Source of the DNA: Candidatus Acidiflorens stordalenmirensis
GTDB taxonomy: Bacteria; Acidobacteriota; Terriglobia; Terriglobales; Acidobacteriaceae
Direction: 5' to 3'
DNA length: 64,000 nucleotides
Assembly (NCBI GenBank): GCA_003139995.1
Contig: PLIC01000109.1
Location: 1-64,000, forward strand
The position numbers and the translations under genes are program-made. Positions 32,871-42,374 of the stretch are shown piece by piece (the first letter of the stretch is position 1; each line of letters begins with the position of its first letter). The notes below the pieces were generated by a model. The model worked only from the letters and a program-made list of their open reading frames with translations, made no database searches and was not told the DNA's origin.

Positions 32871-33356
32871 ATGACGGGATTGAAAGACAGAGCGCTGCGG
32901 ATGCTGGCAAGAGCTGTCCTGGCGTTCGTTTGTGTTTTCGTGTGCGGCGGGATCGCGGCGGCGCGCGATGTCGCGCTCGTGACCAGCAAGAACAGCCAGG
33001 TCAAAGTGGTGAAAGCCGCCGACCTGGCGAAAATGTTCAAAACCACGCATAAATGGCTCGATGGAAATGATCTGACCGTAGTCCTCACCGACCCATCTTC
33101 ACTAGAGATGCGCATTGTTGCCGAGAAACTCTTATCGCTGACGAGCGATGAATTCAAGAAATTGATGGACGCAGCAAACAAGGCCAGGGTGACGTTCCTG
33201 GTGGTTTCGAGCGATGACGAAGCGCTAAGGATTCTGCAATCGAATAAATCTGCAATCGGCCTGGTGAATGTTTACTCCATCAACAGCAACGTCGGGGTGC
33301 TGAAGATCGACGGCAAGCTACCCCTCGAGCCGGGGTATATTCTGCACAGCCAGTAG
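32871..33356 (+). CDS. exported PstS-like substrate-binding-fold protein
   Basis: A 161-residue protein with a signal peptide (LARAVLAFVCVFVCGGIAAA) and a mature part resembling the short PBP-like domain of phosphate-binding proteins: DVALVTSKNS, a DLAKMFKTTHKWLDGNDLTVV block analogous to the IFxGxxxxWxDG motif, and an IGLVNVYS block near the end. The family includes PstS-related proteins that lack transport partners. No ABC permease is adjacent, so a binding or sensing role is more likely. It begins two bases after the TPR gene and is likely in the same operon. Confidence 0.72.
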   Translation: MTGLKDRALRMLARAVLAFVCVFVCGGIAAARDVALVTSKNSQVKVVKAADLAKMFKTTHKWLDGNDLTVVLTDPSSLEMRIVAEKLLSLTSDEFKKLMDAANKARVTFLVVSSDDEALRILQSNKSAIGLVNVYSINSNVGVLKIDGKLPLEPGYILHSQ

Positions 33357-33399
33357 TCGCGGGGAAATTACTCGCATTACCCAAATCCGTGCCGACTTC

Positions 33400-34683
33400 T
33401 CACCGGTGGGGGCCCCACAGCTCGCGCTTTTTCCAGTTGATCTCCCTCCAGCCAATTCTTTTCCAGTCGATTCTTGTGCGCAGGAGGGAGAGGACCAGCA
33501 TGAACAGACAGATTTCCAGCAATCCTCGCGAGGCGGTGGGCATGGATTCGGCTCGTTTGGGGAGCAGGGAGAAGCGTCCGTAGACGAATTCTATGTGGAC
33601 CCAGTAAACAAGGAGAGACGTTTGGCCTAGTTGAATTAGCGGGCTGAGGCCGCGAGCTCCGAGGCCCCAGCGGCACCAGGCATAACTCAGGAAGGCGATA
33701 ACTAACAAGAGACCTGTGCGCATCAATAGGAAGTTAGGGCTGGTGTGCCAGTAGTCGTAGGTGGAGTAGAGATGAAAGGAAGAGTGGTCCAGTTGGCGCG
33801 CTGCGAGGATTGCGATTGCTCCGGCGGCGGCTAAGAGGGCTAGCGTTTCGGCTGCGTGGGCGCGGGCCCGGTTGCTGAAGAGAACGAATCCGGCGGCCAG
33901 ACCGGCGAAGGCGAAGGCGGCCCACGGGAAAAGGGGGAAGAGCCAGGACTGGGGAGTGCCGAGGTTGTGACATCCGTTGACGTAGGACTCCAGCGGCCAA
34001 GGCAGCCAAGTTGGTCGCCAGGTAGTGTAGAGGGGCGGAGTTAGCAGGGCAATTAGAGACGCGGCGGCGATGGCGGCGACAACTAATGTGATTACTGGCG
34101 TTGTCCCTTGGGTTCTTGCTTGTGTTGCGCGAAGGCGGTGATGGGCGATACTTAGGATGATGCCGCAGGTCAGCGCCATCAGGATCATGGAAAGGCCGAT
34201 GATGTTCAGGACGTCCACGCGGAGTAAGTCGGACCACGGGGCCCATCCCCAGGCGATGAGGAACTCTTGCAGGCGGAAGAGGAGTCCGAAAGCGAAGATT
34301 TCGGCGCCGCGGCGGAGCATGGCGCGGGTGATTTCGGCGGGGCTCAGGTTTTTGCAAATGAGTTTGTCGATGACCAGAGCGAAGGAAGTCCCGGCTAGAA
34401 AAAGAAAGAGGGGCGCGGGCAGCGTGCCGAGGAGTTGAGATCCTTTGAGAAAGCGAGAGTTGCGGGCATCGCCGCCCAGCCAGGCGTCGTAACAGTGCGT
34501 CTGGAACATCAGGATGCAGGCCAGGCCGCGCATCCAGTCGATCCAGGCAAGACGGGAAGAAGGGACCGAGGTCACGGACGAGAGTGTAACGTGCGAGGCG
34601 GCGTGGGGCCAAGGTGAAAGCCGGCGCGCGAGAGCCTGCCCTGAGCTTGCCGAAGGGGCGCCCGTCTCTCCATGGCGATTCAC
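33400..34683 (-). CDS. DUF1624 / heparan-alpha-glucosaminide acetyltransferase-like membrane protein
   Basis: A 427-residue polytopic membrane protein with about ten helices. The family start SRLAWIDWMRGLACILMFQTHC-type block (DxxRG, later H) lies near residue 43. Further signatures are GTLPAPLFLFLAG and a Trp/His-rich C-terminal half. Such proteins transfer acyl groups across the membrane to sugars or glycans. The first 35 residues include repeat-derived sequence (PSASSGQALA), so a GTG at 34575 is a good alternative start, giving 391 residues. It is divergent from the lipoprotein gene at 34737. Confidence 0.78.
   Translation of the reverse strand: MNRHGETGAPSASSGQALARRLSPWPHAASHVTLSSVTSVPSSRLAWIDWMRGLACILMFQTHCYDAWLGGDARNSRFLKGSQLLGTLPAPLFLFLAGTSFALVIDKLICKNLSPAEITRAMLRRGAEIFAFGLLFRLQEFLIAWGWAPWSDLLRVDVLNIIGLSMILMALTCGIILSIAHHRLRATQARTQGTTPVITLVVAAIAAASLIALLTPPLYTTWRPTWLPWPLESYVNGCHNLGTPQSWLFPLFPWAAFAFAGLAAGFVLFSNRARAHAAETLALLAAAGAIAILAARQLDHSSFHLYSTYDYWHTSPNFLLMRTGLLLVIAFLSYAWCRWGLGARGLSPLIQLGQTSLLVYWVHIEFVYGRFSLLPKRAESMPTASRGLLEICLFMLVLSLLRTRIDWKRIGWREINWKKRELWGPHR
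34632..34658. repeat. gagcctgccctgagc...cgaaggg dispersed repeat, copy 2
   Basis: Same two blocks as at 28062-28089 (GAGCCTGCCCTGAGC and cgaaggg). It sits between the divergent DUF1624 and TPR-lipoprotein genes and reads into the longer possible N terminus of both. Confidence 0.7.
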
Positions 34684-34736
34684 TTCTTACCTGCTGGTTG
34701 GCTGGCGTGCTAGCATTTTCGGGGAAGGACTCCACC

Positions 34737-36725
34737 ATGAAGCCCTGGTTCGCTATCGGCATCGTTGCTTTGAATTTGCTGATCGCGGGTTGTTTGTCGC
34801 AACTGACTTTTGCTAAGGATGAGCCCAAGTGGATCGAGGTGCATTCCGCGCATTTCTCCGTGCTCACGGATGCGGGCGACAAGCGCGGGCGGGAAGTTGC
34901 TTTGCGGATAGAGCAGATGCGGGCCGTTTTCGGACAACTGCTTCTGAAAGACAAATTGAAAATGTCGGTGCCGATCACCGTCATTGCGCTTAAGAGCGAC
35001 AAGCAGTATGGCTTGGTTGCTCCGGCGAAACAGAGCATGGCGGCTGGGTTTTATGTGCCGGGTTCGGATCGTGTTTACATCGTACTGAATCTTTCTGGAG
35101 TCGATCCGTGGCGAGCGGTGGCGCATCCGCTGGCGCATTATCTTTTGAATTACAACTACCCTCCGGCGCAGGGCTGGTTCGACGAAGGACTGGCGGAATA
35201 CTTTGGGTCGATACACATCGGCAAGCAAGTGGAGATTGGAGGCGATCCGGAGCTCGCGCCGGAATGGCACGAGGATATCTTCGATGAAATGCAGCGGGAC
35301 CCGAATGCGCCGCAGTCACTGACGCAGCTGGTGAGCTCGCCGGTATGGCTGTCGATGGTGGACCTGTTCACGATGAAGCATGATGGGTCGGGGACGCGCG
35401 AGGGAACGCACAACACGCTGTATTACGCGCAGTCGTGGATGGTCGTCCACTATCTGGTGAACAGGAACAAGATGCCGGAGGCGGGGACGTACTTCGACTT
35501 AGTGCTGAATCAGAAAGTGCCGGTGGAGAAGGCGATGGTGCAGGCGTTTGATTTGTCGCCGGCGCAGATGGAAGACGCGGTGAAGACCTATTTCAAATCG
35601 CTGAGCGGATTGGGCATTGCGCTCGATCAGGCGAAGAAGCCGATTGCAAATCCGGTGGACATCCAGCAGCCGGATCATTTCGCTCTTCCGTTTGACGCGG
35701 ACGACGTCGGGATGGCGGTGAGTTCGGTTAAGGATGAGGAAGCGAGGGCGGTGATTGGCGACGTGATGGCGCGCATTCCGGAGCATCGCGATCAGGCATT
35801 GCGCGATTTGCAGCAGCTAACGGCGGACCCAAAAGATAATGAGGCGGCGCATCGTGGGCTCGCCCGGGATGATTTGTGGCAGAAGAAGTTTGACGCGGCC
35901 GCCGACGAACTGGAGAAGGCGGCGGACCTGAATCCGCGTGACCCCTGGATTTGGTATTACCGTTCGGTGCTGAAGTATCAGAAGGCGCAGGCGACGCGGC
36001 AAGAGATGCAGGGGCTGGCGAACATGATGCAGGACCTGCGGGCGGTCGCGGATTGGTATCCGGAGTTAGCCGACGCTTATAACATGCTGGGAATGGCGCG
36101 AGTGGAGGGCGGCGGAATCAACTCGGCGCTGGAGGCGCAACGGCAGGCGATCGCTCTGGCGCCGCGGAATGTGGAGTATCAGTTTAACCTGGGGCAGATT
36201 TATGTTGCGGGGAAGAAGTGGGACCTCGCGCGGGAAGTGTTTGCGCGGTTGAAGGCGGGACCGGATCGGGTGGCGGCGGCAGCGGCGAAGCAGGAGTTGG
36301 ACGACTTAGAGACGCTGAAGAAGTATGGAGTGCGTCCGCAGCGAGCGGGCGGAAACGCGGCGCCAGCGGGCGCGGCGAGCGCTCCTGCGGCGGGGACGAG
36401 TGCGTCCGTGGAAGCCGCGAGCGCAGCAGAAGATGAGGACGAGGATGAGGCGCCGAAACCGGCGCCCGTCAAGCCGGGGACGACCGGGCCGGTGCAATTT
36501 CTGAAAGGCAAGATTGTGAGCAGTGACTGCTCGAAGCCTCCCGAGGCTACGGTTACGATTTTGAGCGGCATGACGACTTACAAGCTGCATGCTTCGGATT
36601 ACAAATCTTTGCTGGTGATTGGCGAAGACCAGTTTTCCTGCGAGTGGAAAAATCGGGTCGTGTCGGTGAACTACCGCGCGGTGGGGAAGCACGAAGGAGA
36701 ATTAGTGTCGATTGAAACACGCTAA
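34737..36725 (+). CDS. lipoprotein with degenerate peptidase-MA (DUF1570-like) domain and TPR repeats
   Basis: A 662-residue exported protein. The signal peptide ends in a good lipobox (LLIAGC). Residues 25-260 resemble the gluzincin-type peptidase MA/DUF1570 domain, but the HExxH motif is HPLAH (H130, P131, H134). The catalytic Glu is therefore replaced by Pro, while the third ligand region [10 protein letters not shown] (E150) is intact. Residues about 340-560 hold TPR helices, followed by an Ala/Glu-rich low-complexity stretch and a C-terminal beta domain of about 75 residues. ATG 34737 has AAGGA 7 bases upstream. It is probably a binding or scaffold protein rather than a protease. Confidence 0.78.
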   Translation: MKPWFAIGIVALNLLIAGCLSQLTFAKDEPKWIEVHSAHFSVLTDAGDKRGREVALRIEQMRAVFGQLLLKDKLKMSVPITVIALKSDKQYGLVAPAKQSMAAGFYVPGSDRVYIVLNLSGVDPWRAVAHPLAHYLLNYNYPPAQGWFDEGLAEYFGSIHIGKQVEIGGDPELAPEWHEDIFDEMQRDPNAPQSLTQLVSSPVWLSMVDLFTMKHDGSGTREGTHNTLYYAQSWMVVHYLVNRNKMPEAGTYFDLVLNQKVPVEKAMVQAFDLSPAQMEDAVKTYFKSLSGLGIALDQAKKPIANPVDIQQPDHFALPFDADDVGMAVSSVKDEEARAVIGDVMARIPEHRDQALRDLQQLTADPKDNEAAHRGLARDDLWQKKFDAAADELEKAADLNPRDPWIWYYRSVLKYQKAQATRQEMQGLANMMQDLRAVADWYPELADAYNMLGMARVEGGGINSALEAQRQAIALAPRNVEYQFNLGQIYVAGKKWDLAREVFARLKAGPDRVAAAAAKQELDDLETLKKYGVRPQRAGGNAAPAGAASAPAAGTSASVEAASAAEDEDEDEAPKPAPVKPGTTGPVQFLKGKIVSSDCSKPPEATVTILSGMTTYKLHASDYKSLLVIGEDQFSCEWKNRVVSVNYRAVGKHEGELVSIETR

Positions 36726-36817
36726 GTGCGGCGAACCGGCGCGGGTTGCGCGCAGCTTCACGGAAAATGTGGGTCGAAGCGGCCGTGTGCGAAGATGGAA
36801 TCCGGGAGGGGAATCGG

Positions 36818-37903
36818 ATGGAAAATCCGCTGAAGCTTAAACGCATTCACCATGTCGAATTCTGGGTCGGCAACGCCCGGCAGGCGGCCTATTTCTACCG
36901 CAAGGGATTCGGCTTTTCGCAGGTTGCTTACAGTGGACTGGAAACCGGCCAGCGTCAGCGAGCTTCTTATGCGCTCAGTCAGGGCAAGGCAAACTTCATT
37001 CTGACTACGCCCATGACGCCGGACGATTTGGCGGCGGACCACATCCGCAAGCATGGCGACGGCGTGCGCGACATCGCGTTGGAAGTGGAGGACGCGGATC
37101 AGGCGTTTGCCGAAGCCGTCCGTCGAGGAGCGCAGCCGGCCGAGGAACCGCATGACATAAAGGATGAACACGGCGCCATTCGCCGCGCTGCGGTTCACAC
37201 TTATGGTGACACGATCCACTCGCTGATCTCATATAAGGATTACAAAGGGCCGTTTCTGCCTGGCTTCGCGGCTGCGCCGTTGGCAGGCGACGATTGCGGC
37301 ATTCTGCGCATTGACCACATCGTGGGGAATGTGGAACTCGGCAAAATGCAGTACTGGGCGGATTACTACACCCGCGTCTTCGGGTTCCATCGTTACATCA
37401 CGTTCGACGATAAGGATATCTCGACCGAGTACAGCGCGTTGATGAGCATCGTGATGTCGGACGATTCGCATTCGGTAAAATTTCCCATCAATGAACCTGC
37501 CCCGGCGCGCAACAAGAGCCAGATTCAGGAATACATAGAAGCCTACGGAGGAGCGGGGGCGCAGCACGTCGCGTTGCAGTGCAAGGATGTGATGTACACG
37601 GTAGCGAAGCTACAGCGCAACGGGCTCGATTTTCTGCGCGTTCCAGACGCCTATTATGATGCGCTGCCGTCGCGGGTTGGTCCGGTGGAGGAACCCCTGG
37701 CAAAGTTGCGCTCGCTCGGCATACTTGTGGACCGCGACGAGGAAGGCTACCTTTTGCAGATTTTCTCGAAGCCGGTGGAGGATCGGCCGACCGTGTTCTT
37801 CGAAGTCATCCAGCGCAAGGGCAGCCGCGGATTTGGCAAAGGGAATTTCAAAGCACTGTTTGAATCGATCGAAATGGAGCAGGCGCGACGAGGGAATCTG
37901 TAG
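36818..37903 (+). CDS. hppD: 4-hydroxyphenylpyruvate dioxygenase
   Basis: A 361-residue Fe(II) dioxygenase of the vicinal oxygen chelate fold, converting 4-hydroxyphenylpyruvate to homogentisate in tyrosine breakdown. Two VOC modules are seen (about residues 10-145 and 160-340). Iron ligands are the His of RIDHIVGN, the His of GAQHVALQ and the Glu of FFEVIQRKG, and the family tail [16 protein letters not shown] is complete. The start at 36818 is set by GGGAGGGG 6 bases upstream; longer upstream frames are poor. hmgA follows after 17 bases and fahA after that, so the genes form a homogentisate operon. Confidence 0.96.
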   Translation: MENPLKLKRIHHVEFWVGNARQAAYFYRKGFGFSQVAYSGLETGQRQRASYALSQGKANFILTTPMTPDDLAADHIRKHGDGVRDIALEVEDADQAFAEAVRRGAQPAEEPHDIKDEHGAIRRAAVHTYGDTIHSLISYKDYKGPFLPGFAAAPLAGDDCGILRIDHIVGNVELGKMQYWADYYTRVFGFHRYITFDDKDISTEYSALMSIVMSDDSHSVKFPINEPAPARNKSQIQEYIEAYGGAGAQHVALQCKDVMYTVAKLQRNGLDFLRVPDAYYDALPSRVGPVEEPLAKLRSLGILVDRDEEGYLLQIFSKPVEDRPTVFFEVIQRKGSRGFGKGNFKALFESIEMEQARRGNL

Positions 37904-37909
37904 GCACGT

Positions 37910-37969
37910 CTAACCTAAGAATGTCTAACGCGAGAATGACTAACACAAGAGCGATGAGCGCAAGAGCGA
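37910..37969 (+). repeat. four tandem 15-base units across the hmgA start
   Basis: Units ctaacctaagaatgt, ctaacgcgagaatga, ctaacacaagagcga and tgagcgcaagagcga lie head to tail. The array spans the annotated hmgA start codon and encodes the imperfect N-terminal repeat [15 protein letters not shown]. Confidence 0.8.
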
Positions 37970-39276
37970 AGACGCCAAAGACCGAGTTGCGTTACCAGTC
38001 GGGATTCGGCAACGAGTTCGCCAGCGAGGCGGTGGAAGGCGTATTGCCGCGCGGGCAGAATTCTCCTCAAAAAGTAGCGCATGGGTTATACGCAGAGCAA
38101 CTGAGCGGCACGGCATTCACCGCGCCGCGCGCCGTCAATCGCCGGACGTGGCTTTACCGGATGCGTCCGTCGGTGGCGCACAAGCCATTCGAGCCGATCA
38201 GCCCCAAAAGGATGCGCAGCGCGCCGTTTGACGAGGTGCCGACACCGCCGAACCAGTTGCGCTGGACTCCAATTCCAATTCCCTCCGAGCCCACCGACTT
38301 CGTCGATGGCCTGATCACCATGGCGGGCAATGGCAACACCCATACCCATGCTGGCGTTGCCATACACATCTATGTTGCCAACCGCTCGATGACGGATCGA
38401 TTTTTCTACAACGCTGACGGAGAGATGTTGATCGTGCCGCAAAAGGGACGCCTGCTGGTGCGCACGGAGATGGGTCTGCTCGAAGCCGGCCCCGGCGAGA
38501 TTGCGGTGATTCAACGGGGAATTCGTTTCCGCGTCGAACTTCTTGAGAAGGAAGCGCGCGGCTACATCTGCGAAAATTACGGCGCGCTGCTTCGTCTGCC
38601 CGATCTGGGACCGATTGGCGCGAACGGATTGGCGAATCCGCGCGACTTTCTGGCTCCGGTCGCGGCGTTTGAAGATCGAGAAGGCGATTACCGGATTGTG
38701 ACTAAGTTCCAGGGAAGACTTTGGGAGGCGGCAATCGATCACTCGCCGTTGAACGTCGTCGCGTGGCATGGGAATTACGTGCCCTACAAATACGATCTGG
38801 CAAACTTCAATTGCATTAACACCGTGAGCTTCGACCATCCGGACCCGTCGATTTACACGGCGCTGACTTCGCCCTCGGAAATTCCCGGAACTGCCAATGT
38901 GGACTTCGTAATTTTTCCGCCGCGATGGTTGGTCGCCGAGCATACCTTTCGTCCACCGTGGTTTCATCGCAACTTTATGAACGAGTTCATGGGGCTGATT
39001 CACGGTGAATATGACGCCAAGGCGGAGGGGTTCGTGCCCGGCGGCGCCAGTCTGCACAATTGCATGGCGGGTCACGGGCCCGACGCTGAAACGTTTGAAA
39101 AGGCGAGCAAGGCCGGACTGAAGCCGGTCTATCTGGGCGACACTATGGCGTTCATGTTCGAGACTCGCTTCGTGTGCCAGCCAACGAAGTTTGCGCTGGA
39201 GACTTCGCAGCTCGATCATCAGTACTTCGAGTGCTGGCAGGGATTGCGGAAGAAGTTTAAGAAGTCGGGCGGGTAG
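37921..39276 (+). CDS. hmgA: homogentisate 1,2-dioxygenase
   Basis: A 451-residue Fe(II) ring-cleaving dioxygenase turning homogentisate into maleylacetoacetate, cytoplasmic. Family blocks: [13 protein letters not shown] near residue 25, [20 protein letters not shown], and the iron-site region [14 protein letters not shown] with a His and Glu, then [11 protein letters not shown] with the further His. The length is typical. The first ~18 residues are encoded by a 15-base tandem repeat and contain three possible ATG starts (37921, 37936, 37954), so the exact N terminus is uncertain. It sits between hppD (17 bases) and fahA (92 bases). Confidence 0.96.
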   Translation: MSNARMTNTRAMSARAKTPKTELRYQSGFGNEFASEAVEGVLPRGQNSPQKVAHGLYAEQLSGTAFTAPRAVNRRTWLYRMRPSVAHKPFEPISPKRMRSAPFDEVPTPPNQLRWTPIPIPSEPTDFVDGLITMAGNGNTHTHAGVAIHIYVANRSMTDRFFYNADGEMLIVPQKGRLLVRTEMGLLEAGPGEIAVIQRGIRFRVELLEKEARGYICENYGALLRLPDLGPIGANGLANPRDFLAPVAAFEDREGDYRIVTKFQGRLWEAAIDHSPLNVVAWHGNYVPYKYDLANFNCINTVSFDHPDPSIYTALTSPSEIPGTANVDFVIFPPRWLVAEHTFRPPWFHRNFMNEFMGLIHGEYDAKAEGFVPGGASLHNCMAGHGPDAETFEKASKAGLKPVYLGDTMAFMFETRFVCQPTKFALETSQLDHQYFECWQGLRKKFKKSGG

Positions 39277-39315
39277 AGGTCGAGTTGGTGTACGAGCAGC
39301 ACCCTTCACGAGTTG

Positions 39316-39356
39316 TCATCCCGAGCGAAGCGAGGGATCTGCATTTGCGGCGGGCT
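39316..39356 (+). repeat. tcatcccgagcgaagcgagg dispersed repeat
   Basis: A gttgtcatcccgagcgaagc element with gggatctgcattt following lies in the hmgA-fahA gap. It has the character of a dispersed bacterial interspersed element (related words near 1746 and 31195). It is inside an operon. Confidence 0.55.
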
Positions 39357-39368
39357 GAAACATCTGCT

Positions 39369-40718
39369 ATGAAACCTGTTCTCGACGAAACCCACGATTC
39401 CAAAGTGCAAAGTTGGGTTGAATCCGCCAACCTTGCCGGCTCGGATTTTCCCATTCAGAATTTACCCTTCGGAGTTTTTCGGCGATGCAAAGCAGGCGCC
39501 GAGGCAAGAGTGGGAGTTGCAATCGGAGACCGCATTCTCGACTTGGCCGGAGCGCAAAGCGATGGCTTGCTTGCGACTGATGATGAGAGTGTGCGGCTCG
39601 CAGCGAACGCTTGCGCATCTGATTCGCTAAATCCGTTGATGGCGATCGGAGCCAGCCCTCGGCGCGCTTTGCGGCGGCGGCTTCACGCGATTTTGCGTCA
39701 GGACGCGCCCGCCTCCGATCGGCAGGCTGCTTCGCGCCATCTTGTTGCGCAGGCCGATGCCGATATGCTTCTGCCCGCGGCGGTCGGCGACTACACGGAT
39801 TTCTACGCATCGATCTTCCACGCCACCAACGTCGGCAAGCTGTTTCGCCCCGACAATCCGCTGCTGCCGAATTACAAATACATTCCGATTGGCTATCACG
39901 GGCGAGCGTCGTCGCTGGTTCCGACGGGAACGCCGGTTAGGCGCCCGTCCGGCCAGACGCGCGATGGCGGCGCCGATCCGAATAAAGACCCGAAATTCGG
40001 GCCGACCCGGGCGCTGGATTACGAAGTGGAACTGGGCTTCTTCGTCGGTGCTGGAAATTCGTTGGGAGAAACCATTCCAATCGGCGAAGCGGAAGAACAT
40101 ATCTTCGGAATCTGCTTGGTGAACGATTGGTCGGCGCGCGACATTCAGGCCTGGGAGTATCAGCCACTCGGACCTTTCCTGGCGAAGAGCTTTGCGACTT
40201 CACTCTCGCCCTGGGTGGTAACGATGGAAGCGCTCGCTCCGTTTCGCGCGCCTGCCTTTGCGCGCGGGGAGGGCGATCCGGCGCCATTGCCTTACCTGTT
40301 CGCCCAGAGCGATCGGGAACAAGGTGGTCTCGACTTGTGGCTGGAAGTTTCGCTGTTGTCGGTGCGAATGCAGGAAGCCGGCATGGCTCCTGCGGTTTTC
40401 GGCCGAAGCAATTTTCGCGATATGTACTGGACCATGGCACAAATGCTGACCCATCACGCGAGCAATGGCTGCAATCTGCGCGCTGGCGATTTGCTGGCAA
40501 GCGGCACTGTGTCGGGCGCGGACAAGACCGCGCGCGGATGCCTGTTGGAGCTGACTTCGCGCGGCAAGGAGCCGGTTACGCTGCCGACGGGAGAACAGAG
40601 GAAATTTCTGGAAGACGGAGACCAAGTCATCCTCCGTGGATTTTGCGAACGAGCCGGATTCCGCCGCATCGGACTGGGCAGTTGCCGCGGGGCGATTCTG
40701 CCCGCTTCGGCGATCTGA
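39369..40718 (+). CDS. fahA: fumarylacetoacetase
   Basis: A 449-residue hydrolase cleaving fumarylacetoacetate to fumarate and acetoacetate, the last step of homogentisate breakdown. The N-terminal SH3-like domain is followed by the catalytic FAH domain with DYTDFYASIFHATNVG (metal Asp and catalytic His), NYKYIPIGYHGRASS, the acidic pair in YEVELGFF, and NDWSARDIQAWEYQPLGPF. ATG 39369 is chosen because the family N terminus follows. The frame stays open to 39285, but those codons are repeat-derived. Maleylacetoacetate isomerase is not found nearby, so it may be encoded elsewhere. Confidence 0.96.
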   Translation: MKPVLDETHDSKVQSWVESANLAGSDFPIQNLPFGVFRRCKAGAEARVGVAIGDRILDLAGAQSDGLLATDDESVRLAANACASDSLNPLMAIGASPRRALRRRLHAILRQDAPASDRQAASRHLVAQADADMLLPAAVGDYTDFYASIFHATNVGKLFRPDNPLLPNYKYIPIGYHGRASSLVPTGTPVRRPSGQTRDGGADPNKDPKFGPTRALDYEVELGFFVGAGNSLGETIPIGEAEEHIFGICLVNDWSARDIQAWEYQPLGPFLAKSFATSLSPWVVTMEALAPFRAPAFARGEGDPAPLPYLFAQSDREQGGLDLWLEVSLLSVRMQEAGMAPAVFGRSNFRDMYWTMAQMLTHHASNGCNLRAGDLLASGTVSGADKTARGCLLELTSRGKEPVTLPTGEQRKFLEDGDQVILRGFCERAGFRRIGLGSCRGAILPASAI

Positions 40719-40910
40719 CAAATCTGCATTCACCATCGCCGACGATCACGTCATGCTGTTGGGGAGATCGATTAAAGCGTGATCTGCAGCATCGACCCGA
40801 ATCAAGCCGACCCGCGGGTGCTCCAAGTCGAGGATGACGTAGGCGGCAATTGCGGCCTTCGCGGTTGATGAATTCGTTTATAGTAATCGCCGTTGGAAAA
40901 AGGAGAGATC

Positions 40911-42155
40911 TTGAGCGGCCCAGCGGATGCAAGCCTGCCGGAAGACTCCGTGATTCCGCCGGCCACTCCACCGACAAAAGGTGGCCACGGTGCGGCCGTA
41001 TTCGCCGGCTTCCTCGGGTGGACACTCGACGCCTTCGACTTCTTTTTGGTGGTCCTCTCGCTGACGGCCATTGCGAAGGAATTTCACCGCTCCGATGCAA
41101 AGATTGCTCTCTCCATCACGCTTACCCTGATGTTTCGTCCAGTGGGCGCGTTCATCTTTGGACTCATGGCCGATCGTTACGGACGCCGCCTCCCCTTGAT
41201 GATCGATCTCGTCTTCTACTCCTTGGTCGAGGTGCTCACTGGCTTCGCGCATAGTTTCACAACTTTCATGGTGCTGCGGGCGTTGTTCGGCATCGGCATG
41301 GGCGGAGAGTGGGGCGTGGGCGCCTCTCTCGCCATGGAAAAAGTTCCACCCCGACTGCGCGGGTTTCTTTCCGGGATGCTGCAGCAGGGATACGCTCTCG
41401 GTTACCTTCTGGCCGCGGGTTGTTTCTACTTTGTCTTTCCGCGCTGGGGATGGCGGCCGATGTTTTTCATCGGAGGACTGCCTGCCCTGCTGGGACTTTT
41501 TGTCCGCTTCCGGGTGAAGGAATCAGAGGTGTGGCAGAAGACTCGTCAGTCGAGTTGGAGCAATTTGGGCCGCGAGATCTGCTCCCACTGGAAATTGTTT
41601 CTCTATTTGACCCTCTTAATGATGATGATGAATTTTGCTTCGCACGGCACGCAGGATATGTTCCCAACTTTCCTGCAGCGCCAGTGGGGCATGCGTCCGA
41701 CCCAACGCGCCGTGATCACTGCGATCTCCATGGTGGGTGCGATTCTCGGAGGCCTGCTGATTGGCTTGCTGTCCGACCGCTTCGGACGCCGCCGGGCGAT
41801 GGTCGCCGCACTCGTCAGCGCGGTTGCGCTGGTGCCTCTTTGGGCCTACGCCCCGTCTCTGGCATTGCTGGTCGCCGGAGCTTTCCTGATTCAGTTCATG
41901 GTGCAGGGAGCGTGGGGCATCATTCCGGCGCACCTCTCGGAATTGTCGCCCGACTCGGTGCGCGGATTCCTTCCCGGGTTCGCTTACCAGTGCGGCGTGC
42001 TGCTGGCCGGCTCGGTCGGTTACGTGGAGGCAATTCTCGCCGAACATACTCGCTACGCAAACGCCATGGCTCTGACCGCATTTGTGGTGTTCACGCTGGC
42101 GGCGGTAGTGGTGGCCCTGGGGCGCGAGCGGAAAGGCATTCAATTTGGCGCGTAG
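40911..42155 (+). CDS. MFS transporter, SHS/metabolite:H+ symporter-like
   Basis: A 414-residue major facilitator with 12 predicted helices. The first helix carries GFLGWTLDAFDFFLVVLS, typical of sialate/lactate/aromatic-acid H+ symporters. The MFS loop motifs are GLMADRYGRRLPL (loop 2-3) and GLLSDRFGRRRAM (loop 8-9). The start is decided by AGGAGAG just before TTG 40911; an upstream in-frame TTG at 40893 lies before that site. Its place after the tyrosine-degradation genes suggests an organic or aromatic acid as substrate, but this is inference. A separate promoter is possible in the 192-base spacer. Confidence 0.88.
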   Translation: MSGPADASLPEDSVIPPATPPTKGGHGAAVFAGFLGWTLDAFDFFLVVLSLTAIAKEFHRSDAKIALSITLTLMFRPVGAFIFGLMADRYGRRLPLMIDLVFYSLVEVLTGFAHSFTTFMVLRALFGIGMGGEWGVGASLAMEKVPPRLRGFLSGMLQQGYALGYLLAAGCFYFVFPRWGWRPMFFIGGLPALLGLFVRFRVKESEVWQKTRQSSWSNLGREICSHWKLFLYLTLLMMMMNFASHGTQDMFPTFLQRQWGMRPTQRAVITAISMVGAILGGLLIGLLSDRFGRRRAMVAALVSAVALVPLWAYAPSLALLVAGAFLIQFMVQGAWGIIPAHLSELSPDSVRGFLPGFAYQCGVLLAGSVGYVEAILAEHTRYANAMALTAFVVFTLAAVVVALGRERKGIQFGA

Positions 42156-42276
42156 GATTTCGCTTGCGGTTGCCAAACGCCGCGATGTCGAGAAGGTCGG
42201 CTTTGTATTGTTCCCACCAGTTTCTCCTCCGCACAGAGAGCTGCTGAGTGTGCGGGGGCCGCGACCGCACAGCGCG

Positions 42277-42294
42277 TTGTGATTGTAATCACAA
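42277..42294 (+). promoter_or_regulatory. CRP/FNR-family-type operator TTGTGATTGTAATCACAA
   Basis: An inverted repeat with 8-base arms (TTGTGATT, AATCACAA) and a 2-base spacer, containing the exact TGTGA-N6-TCACA pattern recognised by CRP-type regulators. It lies 81 bases upstream of the aroF start codon, a usual distance for promoter control. No regulator gene is adjacent. Confidence 0.65.
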
Positions 42295-42312
42295 ACCGCG
42301 GATTTGTCAGAA

Positions 42313-42330
42313 CCTAGTAGTTTCCTAGTA
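42313..42330 (+). promoter_or_regulatory. direct repeat CCTAGTA, 11-base period
   Basis: CCTAGTA occurs at 42313-42319 and 42324-42330, one helical turn apart, between the CRP-type site and aroF. This layout is common for tandem binding of response regulators, but the short length makes chance possible. Confidence 0.35.
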
Positions 42331-42374
42331 ATGATTCGTCGCTTGCATCGACGTAAAATTGCGCTGCGCAATTC

